Shown here: piece after piece, positions 15,750 to 22,081 of the stretch
How the letters are laid out: each line of letters opens with the position of its first letter
How positions within the stretch are numbered: position 1 is the first letter of the stretch
Assembly: GCA_002440045.1 (NCBI GenBank)
Contig: DJRI01000093.1
Coordinates: 1-22,081 of the forward strand
Reading direction: 5' to 3'
DNA: 22,081 nt
Source: Ruminococcaceae bacterium UBA6364
GTDB lineage: Bacteria > Bacillota > Clostridia > Oscillospirales > Acutalibacteraceae
Made by a program: the position numbers and the translations under genes
Notes under the pieces: generated by a model
The model's database searches: none
Told to the model about the DNA's origin: nothing
The model's input: only the letters and a program-made list of their open reading frames with translations

Positions 15750-15881
15750 ATGGAAAAACATTATGAAAAGCCTGAAATTACTATCACTTTCTTTGAAATA
15801 GCTGACGCTATTACTTTAAGCGGTGATGTTCCGATTGAACTTCCGGACATAACATTTTTAAATAATGAAAATTGGTATTAA
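15750..15881 (+). CDS. 43-residue peptide downstream of the secreted protein
   Basis: A short frame with a clear ribosome site (AAAGGAG, about 11 nt before the ATG) starts 16 nt after the secreted-protein stop and shares its transcript. The product begins MEKHYEKPEITITFF, continues EIADAITLSGD and ends NNENWY. It is acidic, has no signal peptide or membrane segment, and has no cysteine. The pattern Tyr-Glu-Lys-Pro, an alternating beta-like stretch, then Asp-Ala-Ile-Thr-Leu-Ser-Gly resembles small unannotated peptides I associate with Clostridia and Bacteroidetes (Y-x-x-P...F...D-x-I-x-x-S-G). I cannot verify that resemblance here. A leader-plus-core precursor, a chaperone-like partner or a regulatory peptide are all possible. 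Confidence 0.6.
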   Translation: MEKHYEKPEITITFFEIADAITLSGDVPIELPDITFLNNENWY

Positions 15882-16009
15882 GGAAAAATCCTATTAAGTT
15901 AGTTTCTCTGGAAATTGCGCCTATTCAGCTCGAAGGCGCAACAACAGAAAAACAGTGTTTTCGACAGAATATTTTCTCAATAAATACCACTGGTTAGGTT
16001 GCCTGCCAC
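15882..16009. other. Gap after the small gene, with one hairpin
   Basis: TTGCGCC (15915-15921) and GGCGCAA (15935-15941) form a perfect 7-bp stem with a 13-nt loop and no T-tract. The rest is AT-rich with no supported gene. With the two terminators at 16010 and 16115, it makes up the 313-base convergent gap between the AT-rich segment and the ribosomal operon. Confidence 0.45.
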
Positions 16010-16053
16010 AAAAAACAGAAAGCACTCCATTGCAGAATGTTTTCTGTTTTTTT
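16010..16053 (+). terminator. Terminator of the secreted-protein operon
   Basis: AAAAAACAGAAA (16010-16021) pairs with TTTCTGTTTTTT (16041-16052) around a 19-nt loop, with the T-run forming the right arm and tail. It ends rightward transcription about 130 bp after the small gene. Confidence 0.7.
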
Positions 16054-16114
16054 ATTTATCAAATTATTAAGGTTTGTCTTGAGGTTTTTCGATTTATCGC
16101 ACTGACATATTTAC

Positions 16115-16150
16115 AAAAAAATAACCCTGCAAAGCAGATGCCTTGCAGGG
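16115..16150 (-). terminator. Terminator of the rplU-prp-rpmA operon
   Basis: On the minus strand CCCTGCAA (16150-16143) pairs with TTGCAGGG (16132-16125), then TTATTTTTTT follows. It lies 45 bp after the rpmA stop. The mirror side, AATTTTTG, could weakly serve the opposite direction. Confidence 0.8.
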
Positions 16151-16194
16151 AATTTTTGTTATGTTTTGCGATTTCACTGCGATTTGCCGTAAAA

Positions 16195-16479
16195 TTACTG
16201 CTCAACGGAATAAACGCTGACTTTTTTGCGGTCTTTGCCGAGACGCTCAAAGCGAACCTGACCGTCTACAAGTGCGAAAAGAGTATCGTCCTTGCCTTTG
16301 CCTACGTTTGTGCCGGGATGGATTTTTGTTCCTCTCTGTCTTACAAGGACGTTGCCTGCAAGAACGAACTGACCGTCGGCGCGCTTTGCACCGAGTCTTT
16401 TGGATTCGGAATCACGGCCGTTACGGGTAGAACCCATACCTTTTTTATGAGCGAATAACTGGATATTGAGTTTAAGCAT
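16195..16479 (-). CDS. rpmA: 50S ribosomal protein L27
   Basis: L27 sits at the peptidyl-transferase centre of the large subunit. The 94-residue product has the family signature [21 protein letters not shown] and ends in [10 protein letters not shown]. It carries the N-terminal extension MLKLNIQLF before AHKKG, which in Firmicutes is removed by the protease Prp after Phe9; that processing is known for Staphylococcus and inferred here from the conserved site. GGAGGTG, inside the last codons of prp, is 6 nt before the ATG and supports the start. It is the last gene of its operon, followed by a clear terminator. Confidence 0.98.
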   Translation of the reverse strand: MLKLNIQLFAHKKGMGSTRNGRDSESKRLGAKRADGQFVLAGNVLVRQRGTKIHPGTNVGKGKDDTLFALVDGQVRFERLGKDRKKVSVYSVEQ

Positions 16480-16482
16480 TAG

Positions 16483-16800
16483 TTACACCTCCGTGATGAT
16501 ACTGACATATGCGGGGTATTGCTCCCTTAACTGATTCAAATGAAGCGCGAAGCCGTTTAAAAAGTCCGACGCCCTGCTTTTGCAGGTTTCGTCAACGACA
16601 AACTTCATATAGCCGTCGTCAACCTCGGCATCGGCTTTAACGCCGACCGTCTCAAGCAAGGTGTTTGCCGTGAGATATGCCGCCGAAGAAACAGCCGCGC
16701 AAACAATGTCGCGCCCTCTTTCGGCAGAACCCGAGTGACCTTTTATAATGAAGCCGCGGGGAGCACCGTCGTCAAAATTTAAAAGCGTAATGTTTATCAT
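16483..16800 (-). CDS. prp: Ribosomal-processing cysteine protease Prp
   Basis: Prp (YsxB-like) removes the N-terminal extension of L27. The 105-residue product shows the catalytic pair His22 in IKGHSGSAERG and Cys34 in DIVCAAVS, at the family's usual positions. The gene is between rplU and rpmA, the standard Firmicutes order. Its ATG overlaps the rplU stop by one base (TAATG), implying coupled translation. Three bases separate its stop from rpmA. Its substrate site (QLF-AHKKG) is encoded next door, which makes the assignment firm. Confidence 0.96.
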   Translation of the reverse strand: MINITLLNFDDGAPRGFIIKGHSGSAERGRDIVCAAVSSAAYLTANTLLETVGVKADAEVDDGYMKFVVDETCKSRASDFLNGFALHLNQLREQYPAYVSIITEV

Positions 16801-17111
16801 TATGCATTGATGGCTGAAATTTCAACCTTTGTGTAGGGCTGTCTGTGGCCCATTTTACGCTTTTCGTTCTTTTTGGGCTTGTAAGTCATAACGGTTACTT
16901 TCTTGGCTTTGCCGTTTTTAAGAACCTTGGCTGCAACAGAAGCGCCTTCAACATAAGGAGCGCCTACCTTGATGCCGTCGTCGGTGCCGACTGCAATAAC
17001 CTTGTCAAACGTAACCTCGGAGTCAGCCTCAACGCCGAGCTTTTCGATGAAAACAACGTCACCGTTCTCGACCTTGTACTGCTTTCCGCCTGTTTCGATG
17101 ATTGCGTACAT
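16800..17111 (-). CDS. rplU: 50S ribosomal protein L21
   Basis: L21 binds 23S rRNA in the large subunit. The 103-residue product begins [18 protein letters not shown] and has the C-terminal [17 protein letters not shown] signature, full length for the family. It is the first gene of rplU-prp-rpmA. A promoter at 17237-17209 and a structured leader of about 90 nt precede it. The ribosome site before ATG 17111 is modest (AGCAGG, spacing about 8), which would suit control through the leader. Confidence 0.98.
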   Translation of the reverse strand: MYAIIETGGKQYKVENGDVVFIEKLGVEADSEVTFDKVIAVGTDDGIKVGAPYVEGASVAAKVLKNGKAKKVTVMTYKPKKNEKRKMGHRQPYTKVEISAINA

Positions 17112-17202
17112 AAGTTTTACCTGCTTTCTTTCAGTCTCGCTAACAAGGCATACATACTTAATATGTATTTGTGAGGACGCACCTCGCCCTTAATATGCGG
17201 CA
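17112..17202 (-). ncRNA. L21-type structured leader
   Basis: Between the predicted start (about 17202) and rplU the transcript forms a stem GAGG-TGCGT-CCTC (17185-17173) and a 7-bp stem ATACATA-TTAAG-TATGTAT (17168-17150). The remainder is purine-rich (GAAAGAAAGCAGG). Firmicutes rplU operons commonly carry an L21 leader that is proposed to bind L21 for feedback. The position fits; the match to the described motif was not computed. Confidence 0.5.
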
Positions 17203-17208
17203 AAGTGT

Positions 17209-17237
17209 ATTTTACCAAATCAGGCACGGCTTGTCAA
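17209..17237 (-). promoter_or_regulatory. Promoter of the rplU operon
   Basis: On the minus strand TTGACA (17237-17232), 17 bp, then TAAAAT (17214-17209). The -35 box is a perfect match. It begins only 33 bp after the GH5 stop. No hairpin terminator is visible in that interval, so some read-through from the sugar genes into the ribosomal operon is possible. Confidence 0.85.
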
Positions 17238-17270
17238 TAGTTTTTTCGATATACTTTTTCGGGTGCGGTT

Positions 17271-18440
17271 TTATTTCATTCTTGCGTATTTTCCGAGAAG
17301 CTTTATGTCGTTCATATCGAAAAATCCGTTTTCGGTTCTCATTTTGTCGCCCCATGCGTCATAAATCTCGTCATAGGTTGCCGTTTTAAGATTTAAAAGC
17401 TTGCGGTTTTTGCCGTTTGTGCCTTTTATAAACCAATTTGACACATCTGAAAATCTGCTGTGACCCTTATAAGTCCAGCTGCACCAATTATAATGCGCCT
17501 TGTTATATGTTTTTAAAATATGTTCAAGCGAGGGCTTTCCGCGGCACTGCGAAAACTCGCCGACAATAACGGGAACATTGAAGGCGCGCGCCTTTTCAAG
17601 AAGCACAAAGCCCGTGTAAAGCGCGTTATAGGGCAAATATGTGTGGTACTGATACATCACGTTTTCCCAGCCGTAGACCTTGGGTTTTGTAATGTCAAGC
17701 GGAGTCCAAATGGCTTCAAGTGTGATTATATGCTTTTTATCGACCTCTCTTACCGCTTTGTAAAGCAGGTCGTATACCTCGCGGTATTTTTTGTTATTCT
17801 TTTCAAGCGTTTTGTATTCGCACATCGGCTCGTTCATAAGGTCATACGCCGCAACGGCGGGTTCGTCTTTAAAAACGCTCGCAATATCGCGCCAAAGCTT
17901 CGCCGCGATATTTCTGAAATTTTCGCCCTCTTTTGTGTCGTCATAAAGCCGGCAATGTTTTTCGCGGCAGCAGTGATGCGCAATGCTTTGATGCCCCGGC
18001 ACGCCGTGCATATCGAGAACCACATACATTCCGCGCTTTTTGCACTGCTCAACAATCCATTTAAGGCGCGAAAAATCCTTTTCGCCGTTTTCGTCGAGAT
18101 AGTATGTTCCGTTGTCGTCGCTTTGAAAATTCCTGTACCAAAACGGCACTCTGAGGCACGAAAAGCCCGCGTCTTTTAATATGTCAAGGTCGTATTCGGT
18201 AATAAAATTATCTTCAAAGCGGTTTATTAAAGCTCTTGCCTTTTCTTTGCCGAAGCGGCTTTCAAGCTCCGTCACAATATCCCACTGTGCAGAAACGCCG
18301 TCATACGAAGCCATCCACTGCTCCTGAAGAAGCCATCCGCCGAGATTTGTTCCGCGCAAAAGCACCTCTTCGTTTTTTTCGTTTAATATGTATTTGCCGT
18401 CGCAGTGCAAAAAATCGCCGTTTCCTATAGCTCTGTTCAT
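17271..18440 (-). CDS. GH5 glycoside hydrolase (beta-glucanase-like, cytoplasmic)
   Basis: A 389-residue TIM-barrel glycosidase of family GH5. LLRGTNLGGWLLQEQWM (27-43) is the typical first-strand region of the exo-beta-glucanase-like branch. LRVPFWYRNF, LDMHGVPGHQ and YQYHTYLPYN line the cleft. The acid/base is Glu204 in YDLMNEPM and the nucleophile Glu295 in VIVGEFSQ. The gene has no signal peptide and no carbohydrate-binding module, so it should act on imported oligosaccharides. Its ATG overlaps the symporter stop (ATGA). AAGGAGGT lies about 9 nt upstream within that gene, indicating coupled translation. The precise substrate (beta-1,3-, beta-1,4- or mixed glucan, or another beta-linked glycan) cannot be told. 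Confidence 0.88.
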   Translation of the reverse strand: MNRAIGNGDFLHCDGKYILNEKNEEVLLRGTNLGGWLLQEQWMASYDGVSAQWDIVTELESRFGKEKARALINRFEDNFITEYDLDILKDAGFSCLRVPFWYRNFQSDDNGTYYLDENGEKDFSRLKWIVEQCKKRGMYVVLDMHGVPGHQSIAHHCCREKHCRLYDDTKEGENFRNIAAKLWRDIASVFKDEPAVAAYDLMNEPMCEYKTLEKNNKKYREVYDLLYKAVREVDKKHIITLEAIWTPLDITKPKVYGWENVMYQYHTYLPYNALYTGFVLLEKARAFNVPVIVGEFSQCRGKPSLEHILKTYNKAHYNWCSWTYKGHSRFSDVSNWFIKGTNGKNRKLLNLKTATYDEIYDAWGDKMRTENGFFDMNDIKLLGKYARMK

Positions 18441-20071
18441 TCTGCGGCTACCTCCTTTTTATGCTCTTTTTCTTCTTCCTCCTCCGAAAGCATTCCGACA
18501 ATCGCCTGAAGCTCTTCGGGGCCCTCGTCCTTCTTTTCGTCGGCTATGAGCGCGCGCCTTGCGTTAAGGCGCATATACATCTCTTCGCGCTTTGCGCCCG
18601 TAAGGTCATAGAAGAACACAGGAATTATGTTGATAAACGCCGGTATCGACCAGCCGAAAATATAAAGGAAATAAAGCTTTTTATAAACGTTTATGTTACC
18701 CTGTGCAAAATATGTCATAGGCTTTGTCGTGTCGTAACCCGTCCACTTGAACACCGCGACGGTAAACAGCGCGCTTAAAGGCGAAGTGAATTTCGTTACA
18801 AGGTTTTTAATCAAATCAAACGTGCCGTCGGGTCTTTCGCCCGTGACATATTCGGTATAGTCGTTGATTTCGCGCCCCATTTCGGCTTCAAATATCATTG
18901 CGGGCGCGTCGTCAACGCCGTTAAGCGCCCACAAAAACGCAAACTGAAGGCTGAAAAGAAGCGGCTTGTCAATCCACATATTTCCGAAAAAGAACTGCGC
19001 GAACGCCCTTACTATATCTATTATTCTGAAAGCGAGCACGCCGTTTCTGATGTTGCCCTTAAACAGCTTCATAAACTTGGGCACAAGCGCTATGCCGAGG
19101 TTTCTTACGACTATATTCGGAAAATACACAAGGCCCGATTTGATTGCTCCGCCGATTATTTCAAGCTGAGTGACAAGCTCCCAGTTGTAACCGCCCGTTC
19201 CGTACCAGCTTGTAAGGAACGACGTTGCAAAGTTTCGCATGGCGTATTTGTTTTTGAGAATATAGAACAGCGACTTTGTGATGGGCGCGGGCTTTTGCTG
19301 TAAAAGTATTCTTTCGCGTGTGCCGAAAGCGAGCGCCATATTGGAAGCAGAACCGAAAATCGCCGCAAAAACGCCGAGAAACGCAAACAGCGACTGCATT
19401 GAAATGTTTGTTGCGCCCCAACGGTTGAGGTCCTGAATGGGCATAAACAGCACATACACAATACCCGCGCCGAAGTCGTTGGCATATTGGCTTAAAACGC
19501 CCAAAGTAATTCTGTCTTTTGGGTTCGGCGTCATAAGCGACGCTATGTTGTTTCGCGGAATGTTATATATTGTTGAAAACGTCTCCTGAATAAACAGCGT
19601 CACAAACAAAAATATAATTTTTTTCGGGTCGGCTGTGTCGGAATTGTTGAAAAACAGCCCGCCGCAATAAAGCAGCGCCGTAGAAAGATAATACGGTATC
19701 GGCGTGAAAATCATATACGGCCGCGCTTTGCCCCAACGCGTCCTCGTTTTGTCGTATATCATACCCATAAGCGGGTCGTTCAAAGCGTCATAAATGCTTA
19801 TAAGCGCCCTTATTGCGGCGACATAAAGCATATCCACCTTTAAAACGCTTACAAAATAAAGCGTCTGATATGTTCCGATTCCGCCGACGATGTTGCCCGC
19901 AAACGACGCAAGCGCCGGATAGAGCATTTCTTTTGGGCTTAAAACCCTTGTATTGAACATTTCGGCGGCAAGAGTTTTGTACTTTGAAAGCTTTGAGTCG
20001 GAAAGCTTTTTTGCCGAGCAAGCCTCGGCGTCAAACATCTGCCTTACAAAATCCTGTTTCTCTGTTGCCAT
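18437..20071 (-). CDS. GPH-family sugar:cation symporter (MelB-like MFS)
   Basis: A 544-residue multi-spanning membrane protein of the glycoside-pentoside-hexuronide symporter family, which brings sugars in with Na+ or H+. The signature DALNDPLMGMIYDKTRTRWG, followed by KARPYMIF, is characteristic of helix II and the first cytoplasmic loop. It is longer than MelB (about 470): both ends are extended, with a charged N-terminal 50 residues and an acidic C-terminal tail EEEEEKEHKKE. AGGGGG stands about 7 nt before ATG 20071. Sharing an ATGA overlap with the GH5 gene, it probably imports the oligosaccharide that enzyme cuts. Most related proteins in gut Clostridia are annotated only as MFS transporters; substrate is unknown. 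Confidence 0.88.
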   Translation of the reverse strand: MATEKQDFVRQMFDAEACSAKKLSDSKLSKYKTLAAEMFNTRVLSPKEMLYPALASFAGNIVGGIGTYQTLYFVSVLKVDMLYVAAIRALISIYDALNDPLMGMIYDKTRTRWGKARPYMIFTPIPYYLSTALLYCGGLFFNNSDTADPKKIIFLFVTLFIQETFSTIYNIPRNNIASLMTPNPKDRITLGVLSQYANDFGAGIVYVLFMPIQDLNRWGATNISMQSLFAFLGVFAAIFGSASNMALAFGTRERILLQQKPAPITKSLFYILKNKYAMRNFATSFLTSWYGTGGYNWELVTQLEIIGGAIKSGLVYFPNIVVRNLGIALVPKFMKLFKGNIRNGVLAFRIIDIVRAFAQFFFGNMWIDKPLLFSLQFAFLWALNGVDDAPAMIFEAEMGREINDYTEYVTGERPDGTFDLIKNLVTKFTSPLSALFTVAVFKWTGYDTTKPMTYFAQGNINVYKKLYFLYIFGWSIPAFINIIPVFFYDLTGAKREEMYMRLNARRALIADEKKDEGPEELQAIVGMLSEEEEEKEHKKEVAAE

Positions 20072-20099
20072 TTATATCCCCCTTTTCGGTCAGTTTGTT

Positions 20100-20139
20100 A
20101 AGCATAAGAGCGCCGAACCCGGTCGACTCTCTTATGCTT
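20100..20139. repeat. GCATAAGAG palindromic repeat, copy 3
   Basis: Perfect 11-bp arms AAGCATAAGAG (20100-20110) and CTCTTATGCTT (20129-20139) enclose an 18-nt core with CGAACCCGG. It lies between the Ig-like gene and the symporter gene. Its right arm encodes, on the minus strand, the last codons and TAA stop of the Ig-like gene (20132-20134). In RNA it would form a strong hairpin inside the putative operon, which could trim or partly terminate the message. Confidence 0.7.
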
Positions 20140-21487
20140 TTACCGCAACAACGCACGATGAGCGGAAATATCCGTCCTTTGCCACGGCAAACACCCGCGT
20201 TTCGCCCGCGCCGTGCGCCGTAACAACTCCGTTTTCGTCTACCGAAGCAACGTTTTCATCCTCAGAGAACCACAAAACGTCTTTTATTGTGGCGTTTTTC
20301 GGCGAAACTTCGGCTTTGAGCGAAGCCGTTTCGCCCGGTTTCAGCGAAAGCTCTTTGGGCGTTGTTTTAATTTCTTCAACCGGCTTTCTTACGGTTACCT
20401 CGCACGAGTCTTTGTAGGTGTTGCCGAGATATGTAAATTCAGCCGTTATGGTCACGGGCTTTTCGCTCGTTTTTATACCCTTTATATATCCGCGGTCGTC
20501 AACCTCGGCTGTTTCGGGGTCTGACGAGGTCCACAGAACGGTCACTTCTTCATCTGCCGTTCTGAACGCTTCAAGCGCTTCGGTTTTGCCCTTTTCCATA
20601 CTTAAAACGTTCTTTGAAAGCTTTAGACCGGCGTATGTATATATGTGATTTTCAAACGCCGAAAGCGAAAAGCTTATATCGCGTGTGCCAAGAGATTTAA
20701 AATCGCCCGTAAACGTCAAAGTCAGCTTGATATTGTAAGAGCGTTTATACACAACCTTTTTCATAGTGCCGCTTTGGGCTTCTTCTTCGGCGTTAATTTC
20801 AAAGTCGCGGCATTCAAAAGAGAACGCGTCTATTGAAGCTGTTTTCTCTATTTCTTCAAGTGCCGCCGCTTTCACCTTTTCAAAAACGTCCGCACCCGTG
20901 CTTTTTGCTATATCCGCATTTTCACAACCGCCGTTAAGCACAAAATCATAAAAGAGCGTGTCGCAATCGACAACGTTTTCGCCGTCCTCGCGCCCGACTT
21001 TTTCTTCGGATTTCAGAACGTCGTTGCTTTCGAGCACCGAATGTACAATATGACTTGACCAATCCTCGCCGAATTTGCCGTCAAAAGAGCCGTATCCGTT
21101 TTTCAGCGACTCTATCGCTTTGGGTTTTATGTATTTTAAAAATGCCGAAAACTTGTCGCTTTCTTCGCCCGAGACTTCTATTGAGTCGTCGGGAATTTCT
21201 ATTTCTGTATAAACAGAAAGCTTTACTTTGTTAAAGTCGCGCGTTTTTTCAAGCGACTGCGAAAACTCCGAAAGCTGTTCTTCTTTTGAAGTGTTTTTTA
21301 CAACAACGGTTTTCGGCACTGCCGACTGCGGGTCGTATGTGCCCTCTTTGCTTAGTATGTTTATTGCGCCGAACACCATACCGCCGAGAAAAATCAGTAT
21401 AAGAAGTGCAACGATAAGCGCAAACAGCCGCTTTTTCTTTTTTTCGTCGTTTTCAAGCGCTTCTACGCGCTCTGTGTATCTGCTCAT
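20132..21487 (-). CDS. Membrane-anchored protein with two BIG2 Ig-like domains
   Basis: A 451-residue protein with a single N-terminal membrane helix (about 21-43, LFALIVALLILIFLGGMVFG) after a short basic cytoplasmic segment, so the bulk lies outside. Residues 60-280 form an unrecognised extracytoplasmic domain. Residues about 286-368 and 369-451 are two bacterial Ig-like (BIG2) domains: VLWTSSDPETAEVDDRGYI and VLWFSEDENVASVDENGVV are the matching core strands. BIG2 domains usually serve in surface binding or as spacers. Its ATG overlaps the stop of the upstream gene (ATGA). A link to sugar capture for the downstream symporter is inference. The last codons come from a palindromic repeat. Confidence 0.85.
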   Translation of the reverse strand: MSRYTERVEALENDEKKKKRLFALIVALLILIFLGGMVFGAINILSKEGTYDPQSAVPKTVVVKNTSKEEQLSEFSQSLEKTRDFNKVKLSVYTEIEIPDDSIEVSGEESDKFSAFLKYIKPKAIESLKNGYGSFDGKFGEDWSSHIVHSVLESNDVLKSEEKVGREDGENVVDCDTLFYDFVLNGGCENADIAKSTGADVFEKVKAAALEEIEKTASIDAFSFECRDFEINAEEEAQSGTMKKVVYKRSYNIKLTLTFTGDFKSLGTRDISFSLSAFENHIYTYAGLKLSKNVLSMEKGKTEALEAFRTADEEVTVLWTSSDPETAEVDDRGYIKGIKTSEKPVTITAEFTYLGNTYKDSCEVTVRKPVEEIKTTPKELSLKPGETASLKAEVSPKNATIKDVLWFSEDENVASVDENGVVTAHGAGETRVFAVAKDGYFRSSCVVAVKA

Positions 21488-22081
21488 TTTCCCTCAACCT
21501 CCTCAATAAGCTTTACCGCTTCTTCGGCTTCGTCCTCGCTCTTGCCGCGAATGGTGTCCTCAATCGCTTTCATTCTTTCGGCGTGCTCCTCTTCCGTTTC
21601 AAAAATCGGATATGGCAAATCGCAGAGCTTTATTTCGCCCTTTTTGACTTTTTTTGAAATATCGACCCTATAGATGTCGCCCTCTTTGTATTTTACTTTT
21701 GTGCCCTTTACTATTACGCCGAGGCTCACTGCAAAAAACAGTGCAAAAACCGCCATAAGAACATATGCCCCGAAGCCTGTTTTCACAGAAAACGCCGAGC
21801 CTAAAGACGCCGCTTCCTTTTTTAAGGTATTCATACCGAAAAGCGCCGCCGCAGAAGACGCAAACCCCAGCGCGCCGAAAGCGCAAAGCAGAACGTTCAT
21901 TACCTTTGAGCCGGCAAAACAAAACAATTCAAACAAAAGAATAAGCACCGAAAAAAGCGCCGATACCGCAAACGCCGCGCCGACAAAGCCCGCCGCGCTC
22001 ATTACGCCGCCGAGAATTTCCGCGTCCTTTAAAGTCAAGAGCATAGGAATTGTTCCGTCGGAAAAAGCCGAAACGGCGCCG
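21484..22081 (-). CDS. Membrane protein of unknown function (5' end beyond window)
   Basis: I do not recognise this protein. The frame is open to the window edge: residues GAVSAFSDGTIPM precede the first in-window Met at 22044, and no ribosome site is seen there, so the true start is probably outside. At least three hydrophobic segments are visible (SAAGFVGAAFAVSALFSVLI, NVLLCAFGALGFASSAAALF, YVLMAVFALFFAVSLGVIV). A charged tail follows with KVKYKEGDIYRVDI and an acidic Glu-rich C-terminal helix (GKSEDEAEEAVKLIEEVEGK). It ends in an ATGA overlap with the Ig-like gene, so the two are likely co-translated and may work together at the membrane. Confidence 0.7.
   Translation of the reverse strand, partial: GAVSAFSDGTIPMLLTLKDAEILGGVMSAAGFVGAAFAVSALFSVLILLFELFCFAGSKVMNVLLCAFGALGFASSAAALFGMNTLKKEAASLGSAFSVKTGFGAYVLMAVFALFFAVSLGVIVKGTKVKYKEGDIYRVDISKKVKKGEIKLCDLPYPIFETEEEHAERMKAIEDTIRGKSEDEAEEAVKLIEEVEGK

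Noticed and set aside
16195..16458. Plus-strand frame 15955-16458 running across rpmA
   Set aside because: It is antisense to rpmA over half its length and passes through two terminators; no ribosome site.

Overview
The window reads as chromosomal DNA of a gut-type Clostridia (Firmicutes), probably near the Oscillospirales/Ruminococcaceae. The evidence is a ribosomal protein L27 with the cleavable Firmicutes N-terminal extension next to its protease Prp, sigma-A-type promoters with AGGAGG-like ribosome binding sites, several intracellular plant-glycan enzymes, and a very large secreted protein with C-terminal modules of a kind I associate with this group. The taxonomic placement is inference.

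Layout. (1) 1-2870, plus strand: prfB (release factor 2, without the usual programmed frameshift) and an NAD-type malic enzyme. A related short intergenic repeat lies upstream of each, and hairpins follow each gene. (2) 2932-4433: a minus-strand AAA/DUF4143 ATPase whose strong promoter is bracketed by two long inverted repeats. (3) 4434-10250, minus strand: a glycan-catabolism cluster. In transcription order it holds a GH2 beta-galactosidase split by one in-frame TAA, a GH78 alpha-L-rhamnosidase with an N-terminal GNAT-like domain, and a small ABM-fold monooxygenase. (4) 10399-16050: an AT-rich segment, visibly different in base composition from its neighbours. It carries a 75-residue XRE regulator divergent from a 1633-residue secreted repeat protein, followed by a 43-codon gene. 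The intergenic control region holds a near-consensus promoter, a perfect dyad at the predicted transcription start, and a terminator-like hairpin in the leader. (5) 16115-17237, minus strand: the ribosomal operon rplU-prp-rpmA with a strong promoter, a structured leader and a terminator. (6) 17271-22081, minus strand: a membrane protein (cut by the window edge), a membrane-anchored protein with two BIG2 Ig-like domains, a GPH-family sugar symporter and a cytoplasmic GH5 glycosidase. Three of the four are joined by ATGA overlaps.

How the parts work together. Regions 3 and 6 suggest a cell that imports oligosaccharides by cation symport and cuts them inside the cell; none of the glycosidases has a signal peptide. 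Region 4 looks like a regulated surface or secreted adhesin-type module, possibly acquired, and is the best candidate for something undescribed. A family of about 40-bp palindromic repeats (GCATAAGAG...CTCTTATGC) is scattered between genes at 2874, 4354 (half copy) and 20100; the last copy supplies the stop codon of the Ig-like gene.

Several obvious long-frame starts are wrong. The ATPase starts at GTG 4227, because the longer frame begins upstream of its promoter. The rhamnosidase starts at ATG 7044 and the XRE regulator at ATG 10626.
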